Source: Aliigemmobacter aestuarii
Lineage (GTDB): Bacteria; Pseudomonadota; Alphaproteobacteria; Rhodobacterales; Rhodobacteraceae
Length of the DNA stretch: 64,000 nucleotides
NCBI RefSeq assembly: GCF_004799285.1
Contig: NZ_SSND01000003.1
Span: forward strand, 372,001 to 436,000
Reading direction: 5' to 3'
The notes under the pieces were generated by a model. That model was not told the origin of the DNA. It did not search any database and saw only the letters and a list, made by a program, of their open reading frames with translations. Below are positions 28,708 to 39,400 of the stretch, one piece after another. The position numbers and the translations under genes are program-made. The first letter of the stretch is position 1. Each line of letters begins with the position of its first letter.

Positions 28708-29970
28708 GTGACACGCGCCTTCGTTCTGCATCCTGACATCCGCACCGACAAGGCACGTCGCCTTCCCGAACACCGTCTGGCCGAGGCGGTTTCGCTGGCC
28801 GCGGCGCTGCCCGGCCTGGTCGTCACCGGGGCCGAAGTTGTCCGCCTGCCGCGCGCGCAACCCGGCAAGCTGTTCGGTTCCGGCAAGGTCGAGGAGCTTG
28901 GGGCGCTGTTCAAATCGCTGGATGTCGGGCTGGTTCTGGTCGACGGCCCGGTCAGCCCGGTGCAGCAGCGCAATCTGGAAAAGGAATGGGGCGTCAAGCT
29001 TCTGGACCGGACCGGGCTGATCCTTGAAATCTTCGCCGACCGCGCCCGCACGCGCGAGGGCGTGCTTCAGGTCGAACTGGCCGCGCTGTCCTATCAGCGC
29101 ACACGCCTGGTGCGGGCCTGGACGCACCTTGAACGGCAGCGGGGCGGTTTCGGATTTGTCGGCGGTCCCGGGGAAACCCAGATCGAGGCCGACCGCCGCG
29201 CCATCGACGAACAGGTGATCCGGCTGAAGCGACAGCTTGACCGGGTGGTGAAGACGCGCGAACTGCACCGCGCAGCGCGCCGCAAGGTGCCTTTTCCGAT
29301 CGTGGCGCTGGTGGGCTATACCAACGCGGGCAAGTCCACGTTGTTCAACCGCATGACCGGGGCCGAGGTCCTGGCCAAGGACATGCTTTTTGCCACGCTC
29401 GATCCCACGATGCGTGGGATCACCCTGCCCACGGGCCGCAAGATCATCCTGTCCGATACCGTGGGGTTCATCAGCGATCTGCCGACCCAACTGGTGGCAG
29501 CCTTCCGCGCCACGCTGGAAGAGGTGCTTGAGGCCGATCTGATCGTGCATGTGCGCGACATCAGCCATCCCGAAACCGCCGAACAGGCGGCTGATGTGCA
29601 CGACATCCTGCAATCCCTGGGCGTCAAGGGGGCGACGCCCGTGATCGAGGTCTGGAACAAGCTCGATCAGGTGGATCCTTCCGCGCGCGAACCTTTGCTG
29701 ACCCAGGCCGTGGCCCGCGAAGGCGTTTTCGCGCTGTCGGCGCTGACGGGCGAGGGGATCGACCGTTTCCTGCAGGCGGTGTCGGTCGTCTTCGACGAGG
29801 AAAAGACCGACCGCAGGCTGGTGCTGGGGTTTGCAGACGGCCGCCGCCGCGCCTGGCTGCATCAGGAAGGTGTCGTCACCGCCGAGACGCAGACCGAGGC
29901 CGGCTGGGAGGTCGACGTGCGCTGGACCGCACGGCAGGAAAAGCGCTATCGCGACCTGACGGCGGCCTGA
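28708..29970 (+). CDS. hflX: Ribosome-associated GTPase HflX
   Basis: A 420-residue GTPase that binds and splits stalled ribosomes. The N-terminal HflX domain has LFGSGKVEELG near residue 50 and the linker ERQRGGFGFVGGPGETQIEA near 145-165. The G domain has G1 GYTNAGKSTLFN near 207, G3 DTVGFISDLP near 250 and G4 NKLD near 315. The assumed start is the GTG at 28708 with AAGG upstream. The frame stays open and acidic back to a CTG at 28630 that overlaps the hfq stop (CTGA), so a 26-residue longer N-terminus is possible. Confidence 0.94.
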   Translation: MTRAFVLHPDIRTDKARRLPEHRLAEAVSLAAALPGLVVTGAEVVRLPRAQPGKLFGSGKVEELGALFKSLDVGLVLVDGPVSPVQQRNLEKEWGVKLLDRTGLILEIFADRARTREGVLQVELAALSYQRTRLVRAWTHLERQRGGFGFVGGPGETQIEADRRAIDEQVIRLKRQLDRVVKTRELHRAARRKVPFPIVALVGYTNAGKSTLFNRMTGAEVLAKDMLFATLDPTMRGITLPTGRKIILSDTVGFISDLPTQLVAAFRATLEEVLEADLIVHVRDISHPETAEQAADVHDILQSLGVKGATPVIEVWNKLDQVDPSAREPLLTQAVAREGVFALSALTGEGIDRFLQAVSVVFDEEKTDRRLVLGFADGRRRAWLHQEGVVTAETQTEAGWEVDVRWTARQEKRYRDLTAA

Positions 29971-29987
29971 CGGCGGGCCGACGGGCG

Positions 29988-30536
29988 CTAGCTGCCCGAC
30001 CCCACAGGCGCGGTCGGGACCGGAACAGGGGCAGGGCCATCGCCGGCCCGGCGCGGTCTTTCGAAGTAGACGCTGTCGCACCATTCGTCGCCCCATTTCA
30101 GGGTGCGTTCGGCGCGGTGGGTTTCGTGGAACCCGAGATCCGTCAGAAGACCGATCGAGGCTGCGTTGCGCGGGTCCGCCTCGGCGGTCAGGGCCGGGAC
30201 CGGATGGCGGGCGAACAGATACGGGATCACGGCCTGCAAAGCCTCGCGCATCAGGCCCTGGCGCCAGTAGGCCGGATGCAGGATATAGCCGATTTCGGGC
30301 AGGCGCCAGGCGCCCGCCTTGCCGATGATGCGGCCGTTGTGGACGATCACGAAATCATCCGCCTCGGCAGGGTCTGCGGCGATCATCCCCGCCAGCCATT
30401 CCTCGGTTTCGGAAAGGCTGTCATGCGCGGGCCGCGTCCAGTACCGCATCGCGGCGGGTTCGGTGAAGACCGCATGCAGGTCGGGCGCATCGCTGGCGCG
30501 CGCCCGCCTCAACGTCAGGCGCGCGGTGCGGATCAT
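29988..30536 (-). CDS. GNAT-family N-acetyltransferase (RimJ/RimL-like)
   Basis: A 182-residue acetyltransferase. The N-terminal TARLTLRRARASDAPDLHAV and the acetyl-CoA-binding region GYILHPAYWRQGLMREALQA near residue 82-101 are typical of the RimJ/RimL branch, which acetylates protein N-termini or small amines. The terminal 20 residues are Pro/Val-rich and probably disordered. The ATG (30534-30536) overlaps the stop of the penicillin-acylase gene as ATGA, so the two are co-translated, although a functional link is not evident. Confidence 0.87.
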   Translation of the reverse strand: MIRTARLTLRRARASDAPDLHAVFTEPAAMRYWTRPAHDSLSETEEWLAGMIAADPAEADDFVIVHNGRIIGKAGAWRLPEIGYILHPAYWRQGLMREALQAVIPYLFARHPVPALTAEADPRNAASIGLLTDLGFHETHRAERTLKWGDEWCDSVYFERPRRAGDGPAPVPVPTAPVGSGS

Positions 30537-33004
30537 GGCGCGGCGGGCGCGATGCGGGTCACGCCTTCGGCCCCTGCGCGCGCCAGATCGGGATCGAGCG
30601 ACATAGGGATGTATTCGCCCCGCCGCCACAGCACCCCCAGATCGTCGTAATGCCGCGACAGCGGATGCCCCGATTGTCCGGTCGAGATGATGAAGACCGA
30701 ACTGTCGGGATCGGCAAAGTCATAGACCCCGCGATAGCCCGCGCCGTGGACGTTCAGGAACGGCTCGGGGTCGCGTCCCGAGGTTCGCCCCCGCATCAGC
30801 GTGTTGTCGCCGCCGCTGGTGGACTGGCGGACGTTCACGAAATACTTGAGCATCGGCACCTCGCCCAGAACGCTGTGGTCATGGGTTGCCTGATGCGCAT
30901 CGCCCCAACGCCAGCTTTCGGGATTGGGCCCATAGCGTTCGGTCAGCCAGATCAGCGCCTCGTCCAGCGCGACGCGGGCAATGTCGACGCAGGTTTCGAT
31001 GGGCGAGGACTGGATCACGTCGCACCAGACGCCCGCGCCATCGACGTTGCGGAACACCCGTTCCACCAAGACCGGGTCGGTATGGGTGAACTCGTCGGCG
31101 AGAGGGCCGATCTCGTCGCGCATCAGCCGGTCATTCAGCGCGCGAAGCCACGCCATGTAGATCAGCGGTTCGGGCAGATGTTCGTTCATCTCGCCGTTCC
31201 ATTCCGCCAAAAGCTCCAGCGCGCGCTGGCGAAGGCGTTCCGGCGTGCCCTCGGCTGCGGGTTCGCCGGTGAACCACAGGTCCGCCCCGATCAGGGGCAG
31301 CAGGCTGCGCGCGGTGAAGGACACGGTATCAAGCTGCGCCTCGATGAAGCTTTCGCGGGTATGCACCTCGCGCGTCTGCATCAGCGTCAGCCAGCGCTGG
31401 ATGCGCTGCGTGTCGCCCCACAGGTGGCTGACATGGTCGGGGAAGGGGCGGTTCACGATCTTGTTGTTGGTGTTTCCCAGGATGCCCGAGGTCGGGTTCT
31501 CAAACCGCGGGTTCCGGTCATAGGGCAGGGTACCCTGCCAGCGGTTCTCGGCCAGCCAGCCGGGGCTTGGCATCCGGCCCTGGCTCTGGTGGCGGGGGTC
31601 GCGGGCGGGCATGGCGCCGATGGTCTGCAGGGCGACACCCGACTGATCGGCCAGCATCAGGTTCTGCGACGGCGCCATGAACAGCCGCCCCGCCTCGATC
31701 GCCTCGGCCACCGATTTCGCCCGCATCAGCCGCATCGCCGAGGTCATCGAGGTATCGGCCCCCGAAAGCGCCGTCCAGGACAGCGCGGTGACATGCCCCG
31801 CGGGTGTGACCGAGGCAAGGTCGTAATGGGTGCCGGGCAGGACCGGGCCGTTGTCGGTCCAGCGCAGGGTGATGGTCAGCGGGTCGGCGTCCTTCACCTC
31901 GATGATCGACCGGCGCGTGACGAAGGGTTTCCAGCCGTCGGGCGTGCGGTATTCCTCGGGGTTTTCGGGATTCACCTCTTCGATGAAGATGTCCTGGTCG
32001 TCCAGATACGAGGATGTCAGCCCCCAGCCAAGCGCCTCGGACCGGCCCAGAAGGATCACGGGCATCCCCGGAATGGTGCCGCCGATGACGCCGCCCGATT
32101 GCAGTTCCAGCCGCGCGAGGTACCAGATCGCGGGCGCGGTGAAGCCAAGATGCGGATCATTGGCCAGAAGCGAACCGGCCGCCGCCGCCCGGTTCGGCGC
32201 GGCCGCCCAGGCGTTCGAGGCGCCGGCCTGGGCCAGGGGCTTGACCGGCGACAGCGGACCATCCAGCCCCGCCCGCTGCAAGGGCAGGGTGGAGGCCGGA
32301 ACGCCCGGCACGAGGCTTGCGTAATCCGGCAGCGCCGCCACGCCCGCGCCGGGGGCATCGGGCAGGATATCGGCCAGCCGCGCATCCGACAGCAGCAGCG
32401 AAACCCGGGCGCGCAGCACCTCGGCCTCGACATGACCGGAAAGCTGAAGCGCCATCAGCTTGATGATGGCCAGCGAATCCGCCGGTTGCCATGCCGCGAT
32501 CTCGTTGGTGAAGAAGAAGAATTCCGGTGCGCCGCGCCCCCGCGCGCCTTCGTTCACCTGCCCGATCCAGGCGTTCACCCCGCGCGCATAGGCATCGAGC
32601 GCGGTCTTGGTGTATTCGTCCTGCACATCGGCCGAGGTCAGCGCCAGATTGTACAGATCGAGCCGCCGCATCAGTTCGTCGATCTGCAAGGTGCGGTTGC
32701 CGAAAACCTCCGAAAGGCGGCCCTGCACCGTCCGCCGCAGAAGCGTCATCTGCCAGAGCCGGTCCTGCGCATGGGCGAAGCCGAGGGCAAAGAACACGTC
32801 GGCATCGGTCTGGCCGAAGATATGCGGGACATTGGCATTGGTGCGGACGATCTCGACCGGGGCGGTCACGCCGTTCAGCGCGAATTCCTCGGCATAATCG
32901 GGCAGGGAGCGCGACAGGAACACATAGACGATGGCCAGCGCCAGCACCGCCAGCACGATCGCGGCGGTGAAAAGGCGCAGGAGCCAACGGAACAGCAAGA
33001 ACAT
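30533..33004 (-). CDS. Penicillin acylase family (Ntn-hydrolase) protein
   Basis: An 823-residue predicted periplasmic, membrane-anchored amidohydrolase that is processed autocatalytically. The N-terminal helix FTAAIVLAVLALAIVYVFL is a signal anchor. The alpha region starts with APVEIVRTNANVPHIFGQT. The catalytic N-terminal Ser of the beta chain is in AGASNAWAAAP near residue 264, followed by LLANDPHLGF. The oxyanion Asn is expected further on, for example in GILGNTNNKIVNRPFP. Members hydrolyse N-acyl bonds, including acyl-homoserine lactones in some species; the substrate here is not known. The ATG at 33002-33004 is used instead of the TTG one codon upstream. Confidence 0.9.
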   Translation of the reverse strand: MFLLFRWLLRLFTAAIVLAVLALAIVYVFLSRSLPDYAEEFALNGVTAPVEIVRTNANVPHIFGQTDADVFFALGFAHAQDRLWQMTLLRRTVQGRLSEVFGNRTLQIDELMRRLDLYNLALTSADVQDEYTKTALDAYARGVNAWIGQVNEGARGRGAPEFFFFTNEIAAWQPADSLAIIKLMALQLSGHVEAEVLRARVSLLLSDARLADILPDAPGAGVAALPDYASLVPGVPASTLPLQRAGLDGPLSPVKPLAQAGASNAWAAAPNRAAAAGSLLANDPHLGFTAPAIWYLARLELQSGGVIGGTIPGMPVILLGRSEALGWGLTSSYLDDQDIFIEEVNPENPEEYRTPDGWKPFVTRRSIIEVKDADPLTITLRWTDNGPVLPGTHYDLASVTPAGHVTALSWTALSGADTSMTSAMRLMRAKSVAEAIEAGRLFMAPSQNLMLADQSGVALQTIGAMPARDPRHQSQGRMPSPGWLAENRWQGTLPYDRNPRFENPTSGILGNTNNKIVNRPFPDHVSHLWGDTQRIQRWLTLMQTREVHTRESFIEAQLDTVSFTARSLLPLIGADLWFTGEPAAEGTPERLRQRALELLAEWNGEMNEHLPEPLIYMAWLRALNDRLMRDEIGPLADEFTHTDPVLVERVFRNVDGAGVWCDVIQSSPIETCVDIARVALDEALIWLTERYGPNPESWRWGDAHQATHDHSVLGEVPMLKYFVNVRQSTSGGDNTLMRGRTSGRDPEPFLNVHGAGYRGVYDFADPDSSVFIISTGQSGHPLSRHYDDLGVLWRRGEYIPMSLDPDLARAGAEGVTRIAPAAP

Positions 33005-33088
33005 CAAGGGACCTGTGCTTGACCTCGGGGGGCAAGTGGTTACCTAGTCTATCCCGCATGGATGAGCAATCGCAGGGAGACGGAGCGA

Positions 33089-33955
33089 ATGGCAAAGGTG
33101 GCATTTCTGGGGCTCGGGGTAATGGGGTTTCCGATGGCGGGGCATCTGGCCGCCAAGGGGCATCAGGTGACGGTCTACAACCGGTCGCCCGCGAAGGCAG
33201 AGGCCTGGGTTGCCAAGCATGGCGGCGCACATGCGGCCACGCCGCGCGCGGCGGCCGAGGGCGCCGAGTTCATCATGGCCTGCGTCGGCAATGACGATGA
33301 CCTGCGGTCGGTCTGCACCGGGGCGGACGGGGCCTTCGCCGGAATGGCCAAGGGTGCGGTCTTTGTCGATCACACCACGGTTTCGGCGCAGGTGACGCGC
33401 GAGCTGTCGGCCGTGGCTTCGGGGATGGGGCTGGGTTTTGTCGACGCGCCGGTGTCGGGCGGGCAGGCCGGGGCGGAAAACGGCGTCCTGTCGATCATGT
33501 GCGGTGGCGCCGAGGCGGATTACGCCAGGGCCGAACCCGTCATGGCCGCCTATGCCCGGATCTGCCGCCGCCTGGGCGACAGCGGTGCGGGCCAGATCGC
33601 CAAGATGATGAACCAGATCTGCATCGCGGGCCTCGTTCAGGGGCTGGCCGAGGCGCTGGCCTTCGGCAAAAAGGCGGGCATGGACGGTGAGGCGGTGGTC
33701 GAGGTGATCAGCCAGGGCGCCGCCGGAAGCTGGCAGATGGCCAACCGCCACAAGACGATGCTTACCGACCAGTTCGATTTCGGTTTTGCGGTGGACTGGA
33801 TGCGCAAGGATCTGGGCATCTGCCTGAAGACCGCCGACGAGATCGGGGCCAGCCTGCCCGTGACCGCCCTTGTCGATCAGTTCTACAAGGAAGTGCAGGC
33901 CATGGGCGGCGGACGGAACGACACATCGAGCCTGATCCGCCGGCTGCCGCGCTGA
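33089..33955 (+). CDS. Beta-hydroxyacid dehydrogenase, 3-hydroxyisobutyrate dehydrogenase family
   Basis: A 288-residue NAD(P)-dependent oxidoreductase. Motifs in order: the Rossmann loop FLGLGVMGFPMAGHLAAKGH at residues 6-25, the substrate-binding FVDAPVSGGQAGAENG near 117-132, and the catalytic Lys in GAGQIAKMMNQ near 168-178. A charged residue does not follow strand beta-2 clearly (VTVYNRSP), with Asn-Arg suggesting NADP preference. The start is the ATG at 33089, six bases after GGAG; the longer reading from 33062 lacks a ribosome site. The natural substrate (3-hydroxyisobutyrate, glyoxylate/succinic semialdehyde or tartronate semialdehyde) is not resolved. Confidence 0.9.
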   Translation: MAKVAFLGLGVMGFPMAGHLAAKGHQVTVYNRSPAKAEAWVAKHGGAHAATPRAAAEGAEFIMACVGNDDDLRSVCTGADGAFAGMAKGAVFVDHTTVSAQVTRELSAVASGMGLGFVDAPVSGGQAGAENGVLSIMCGGAEADYARAEPVMAAYARICRRLGDSGAGQIAKMMNQICIAGLVQGLAEALAFGKKAGMDGEAVVEVISQGAAGSWQMANRHKTMLTDQFDFGFAVDWMRKDLGICLKTADEIGASLPVTALVDQFYKEVQAMGGGRNDTSSLIRRLPR

Positions 33956-33966
33956 ATGGAACCGGG

Positions 33967-34015
33967 CCGGGGGCGCTGCCCCCGGACCCCCGGGGTATTT
34001 CGGTCAGGTTGAAGG
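33967..34015 (+). repeat. Dispersed intergenic hairpin element, copy b
   Basis: The 8-bp perfect hairpin ccgggggc (33967-33974)/gccccccgg-type arm gcccccgg (33978-33985) is followed by acccccggggtatttcggtcaggttgaag. It lies between the converging dehydrogenase and SYLF genes and may terminate both. Same element as at 5879, 46391, 46472 and 56947. Confidence 0.82.
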
Positions 34016-34034
34016 GCCCGGTCAAGGGCCCGTA

Positions 34035-34607
34035 TCAGGGGATGATGCGGGTGTACTTGACGCCCGCCAGCGTCGCCCCGGCGATCAGCCCGGCCTGGCC
34101 GAAGACCAGCGCGATCACGGGTTCGATCTCGGTCGTTTCCTTGCCGAGGCTGGCCCCCTGTTCGGGTGTTGCATAGCGCACGTCCGCGCCCGCCGCCCAG
34201 CCTGAGGACCGGCGGAATTCCGTCAGCGCGGCTTCGGTCATGAAGAACAGCGCATGTGCATATTGCTGCGCGCCGATCTGGATGCCGATCGTGGCACGCG
34301 CGGCGGAATAGTAATCCACCGTCACGTCGTTGATGCGCAGCGCGCCGCGGCCGTAGCCGCCGCCGATACCGAAACCGGCCTCTGTCACCAGCGGCATGTA
34401 AAGCACGCCGAAGGCTTTCTGTGCCAGTTCCTGCGTGCCCGGATAGGTCCGGAACAGGAAGTTCCGTGTCGCATCGACGCGGGCGTCGATCGTGGAGCCG
34501 CCGCGACTTCCCACGCCATTGCCGCACCCCGCCAGCACCGCCAGCGATGCGCCGCCGGTTGCGATGAATGTACGTCTGGATACTGCTGCCGAACGGAGCC
34601 TGGTCAT
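34035..34607 (-). CDS. SYLF (Ysc84)-domain lipoprotein with a Tat-like signal
   Basis: A 190-residue exported lipoprotein. The N-terminus contains SRRTFIATGG, a twin-arginine-like motif, followed by a hydrophobic stretch and the lipobox LAGC with the acylated Cys28. The mature part is a SYLF/Ysc84 lipid-binding domain: LAQKAFGVLYMPLVTEAGFG, then GGGYGRGAL, then the C-terminal EPVIALVFGQAGLIAGATLA. SYLF domains bind phosphoinositides in eukaryotes; the bacterial role is unclear, possibly envelope stress. The start ATG has AGAGGG eight bases upstream; the 17-residue longer frame is unlikely. Confidence 0.86.
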   Translation of the reverse strand: MTRLRSAAVSRRTFIATGGASLAVLAGCGNGVGSRGGSTIDARVDATRNFLFRTYPGTQELAQKAFGVLYMPLVTEAGFGIGGGYGRGALRINDVTVDYYSAARATIGIQIGAQQYAHALFFMTEAALTEFRRSSGWAAGADVRYATPEQGASLGKETTEIEPVIALVFGQAGLIAGATLAGVKYTRIIP

Positions 34608-34732
34608 GGTCTTGCCCTCTTCACGCCTCAAGCGGGGCTCTGCCGGCCCCTCTGCCACAAGATATAGACCGGATTTGCGCGCCTGTCATCCGCTAGTATG
34701 TGCAGGGCCGCGGCTTTGCGCGAAACCCCGCC

Positions 34733-35833
<1,101 letters not shown>

Positions 35834-35901
35834 TCAAGGGTGGGATTGCCGCTGAGCCCCGATCCCGACCATGACCGCGCCAAATCCGGAAAGGCCGCGC
35901 C

Positions 35902-36423
35902 TTGCAGTGGTATGAATTCGTCTACGAACTGATCGACCTGCGATCCTTCTCGAACCTGTGGTTCTGGATCGCGCTTGCGGTCATGTGGTCGATGGCGAGC
36001 CACTGGGTCCTGGGTGTGCCCTATGACATGATCACCCGCGCCCGCCGCCATGGCGGACAGGCGCAGGAGGATCTGGAGATGCTGGTGCGGATCAACGCGA
36101 ACCGGATGGATGTGATCGGCCAGATCGCGGGCCTCTGGATCGCCTGGTTCGTGGGCTTCCTTCTGACGATGCTGGTGATCCTGGGGTTCTGGTATGACGT
36201 GGAATTCGCGCAGGCGGTGTTCTGCCTCTTGTTCCCGATGTCGATCGTCAGCGCGCTGAGCCTGCGGGCAGCGCACCGGATCCGTGGCGAAGGCACCACC
36301 GGCGAGGCGCTGCACCGCCGCCTGATCTGGCACCGGATGACGATCCAGGGGATCGGCATGATCTCGATCCTGCTGACCTCGCTCTGGGGGATGTTCCAGA
36401 ACCTTCAGATCGGCGTGTTCTGA
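35902..36423 (+). CDS. Conserved membrane protein of unknown function
   Basis: A 173-residue inner-membrane protein with about four helices: LWFWIALAVMWSMASHWVLG, a pair around IAGLWIAWFVGFLLTMLVIL and FCLLFPMSIVSALSL, and a C-terminal IGMISILLTSLWGM. The hydrophilic loop after the first helix (YDMITRARRHGGQAQEDLEM) is well conserved in my recollection of Rhodobacterales homologues, which are sometimes loosely labelled as a SufBCD component; no evidence here supports that name. The only plausible start is TTG 35902, eight bases after GGAAAGG. mfd begins seven bases after its stop, so they share a transcript. Confidence 0.75.
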   Translation: MQWYEFVYELIDLRSFSNLWFWIALAVMWSMASHWVLGVPYDMITRARRHGGQAQEDLEMLVRINANRMDVIGQIAGLWIAWFVGFLLTMLVILGFWYDVEFAQAVFCLLFPMSIVSALSLRAAHRIRGEGTTGEALHRRLIWHRMTIQGIGMISILLTSLWGMFQNLQIGVF

Positions 36424-36430
36424 GGACGGC

Positions 36431-39400
36431 ATGGCAGGCGAACGCATCATCCTGGGCGGCGCGCCCGAAGGCTTTGACGCCCGCCTGGTGGCCCGCGAGG
36501 CCGAACGCGGGCGGCCGGTGATCCACATCGCGCGCGACGACAAGCGGATGGAGGCGATGCGGGGCGCGTTGGCGGTGATGGCGCCGGGGGCCGTGGTGCT
36601 GGACCTGCCGGCATGGGACTGCCTGCCCTATGACCGGGTGTCGCCCAACCCCGAGATTTCGGCGCGCCGCATGGCGACGCTGGCCGCTCTGGCGCACGGG
36701 GTGCCGGGGCCGTTCATCCTGCTGACCACGCTCAATGCCGCGATCCAGAAGATGCCCGCGCGCGACGTCCTGCGCGCCGCTTCCTTCACCGCGCGGGTGG
36801 GGCACCGGGTGGACGAAGGGGCGCTGAAGGCGTTCCTTGCGCGGATGGGGTTTTCACTTGTGTCCACGGTGACCGAACCGGGGGATTACGCGATCCGGGG
36901 CGGGATCGTCGACATCTATCCGCCGGGTCCGGGCGGGCCGGTGCGGCTGGATTTCTTCGGCGACGTGCTGGACGGGGCGCGGCGGTTCGATCCGGAAACG
37001 CAGCGGACGACCGAACGGCTTTCGGTGGTGGAACTGGCGCCGGTGTCCGAGGTGATCCTTGACGAGGCGGCGATCACCCGCTTCCGCCAGACCTACCGGA
37101 TCGAGTTCGGCGCGGCGGGAACCGACGACCCGCTCTATGAGGCGGTCAGCGCCGGACGCAAGCATCAGGGGATGGAACATTGGCTGCCGTTCTTCCACGA
37201 CCGGCTGGAAACCCTGTTCGACTATCTGCCCGAGGCCGCGGTCATGCTGGACGATCAGGTCACGCCCGCCCGGCTTTCGCGGTGGGAAGGGATCGCCGAC
37301 CAGTATGACGCCCGGCGCGACGCGATGTTGGCCAAGGGCCGGATGGACACGGTCTACAAGCCCGCGGCACCGGGCCTGCTTTACCTTGACGATGCCGCAT
37401 GGGAGGCGGCGAGCGCCAGCCAGCGGATGATCCAGCTTTCGCCCCTGGCGCAATCACCGGGGCCGGGCGTTCTGGATGCGGGCGGGCGGATCGGGCGCAA
37501 CTTCGCGCCCGAACGGCAGGTGGAAAACATAAGCCTTTTCGGTGCATTGGCCGATCATGTTCGCAGCTTGCGCGAAAGCGGCCCGGTGGTGATTGCCAGC
37601 TGGTCCGAGGGCGCGCGCGAACGTCTAAAAGGGCTTCTGGAAGATCAGGGGCTGACCGCCGCGACGCCGATTGCCGATTTCCGCGACCTGCCGCAAGCGA
37701 AGGGCGGGCTTTACCTGATCGTCTGGCCGCTGGAGGCGGGGTTCACCGCACCGGGCCTTTCGGTGATTTCCGAACAGGATGTTCTGGGCGACCGTCTGGT
37801 GGCCAAGCCCCGCAAGAAACGCAAGGCCGAAAATTTCCTGCAAGAGGTCGGCACGCTATCGCCCGGCGACCTGGTGGTGCATGTCGAACATGGGGTCGGG
37901 CGCTATCTGGGGCTTGAGACGATCACCGCGCTTGGCGCGCCGCATGAATGTCTGGCGCTGGAATATGCCGAGGGTGCAAAGCTTTACCTGCCGGTCGAGA
38001 ACATCGAACTTCTGTCGCGCTACGGGCATGAGGAGGGGCTTCTCGACAAGCTGGGCGGTGGCGCCTGGCAGGCCAAGAAGGCGCGGCTGAAAGAGCGGAT
38101 CAAGGAAATCGCCGACCGCCTGATGCGGATCGCGGCGGAACGTGCCCTGCGCCATGCGCCGATCCTTGAGGCGCCCCATTCGATGTGGGAGGCGTTTTCG
38201 GCCCGGTTTCCCTATCAGGAAACCGATGACCAGCTTGCCGCCATTTCCGACGTGATCGCCGATCTGGAAAAGGGCAGCCCGATGGACCGGCTGATTGTCG
38301 GCGACGTGGGCTTTGGCAAGACCGAGGTGGCGATGCGCGCGGCCTTTGTCGCCGCTCTGGCGGGCATGCAGGTGGCGGTGGTCTGCCCGACGACGCTGCT
38401 TGCACGACAGCATTACCGCAGCTTTGCCGAACGTTTCCGTGGCTTTCCGATCACCGTGCGGCCGCTGTCGCGCTTCGTATCCGCCGGAGAGGCCGCGAAG
38501 ACGCGCGAGGGCCTCGCGGACGGGTCCGTGGACATCTGCGTCGGCACCCACGCGCTTTTGGCCAAGGGGATCCGGTTCAAATCGCTCGGCCTTCTGGTGA
38601 TCGACGAGGAACAGCATTTCGGCGTGGCCCACAAGGAACGCCTGAAAGAGATGCGGTCCGAGGTGCATGTGTTGACCCTGACGGCAACGCCCATTCCGCG
38701 CACGCTGCAACTGTCGCTGACGGGCGTGCGCGACCTTTCGATCATCGCAACCCCTCCGGTCGACCGCCTGGCGATCCGCACCTATGTGTCAGAGTTCGAC
38801 ACCGTCACGCTGCGCGAGGCGCTGCTGCGCGAACATTACCGGGGCGGGCAGTCGTTCTTTGTCGTGCCCCGCATCGCCGACCTGCCCGAGATCGAGGATT
38901 TCCTGCGCACCCATGTGCCCGAGGTCACGTTCATCGTGGCGCATGGCCAGCTTGCGGCGGGCGATCTGGACGAACGGATGAACGCCTTCTACGACGGCAA
39001 ATACGATGTTCTGCTGGCGACGACGATCGTCGAATCCGGTCTGGACATCCCCACGGCCAACACGATGATCGTGCATCGGGCCGACATGTTCGGCCTATCT
39101 CAGCTTTACCAGATCCGGGGCAGGGTCGGGCGCGCCAAGACCCGCGCCTATTGCTATCTGACGACCAAGCCGCGTGCGCCGCTGACCTCCGGCGCGCAGA
39201 AACGCCTGCGGCTTCTGGCCAGCCTCGACAGCCTTGGCGCGGGCTTCAACCTGGCCAGCCACGACCTTGACCTGCGCGGCGCGGGCAACCTTCTGGGCGA
39301 GGAACAGTCGGGCCATATCAGGGAAGTGGGCTACGAGCTGTACCAGCAGATGCTGGAAGAGACGATCGCGCGGATCAAATCGGGCGAATTGCAGGGCCTG

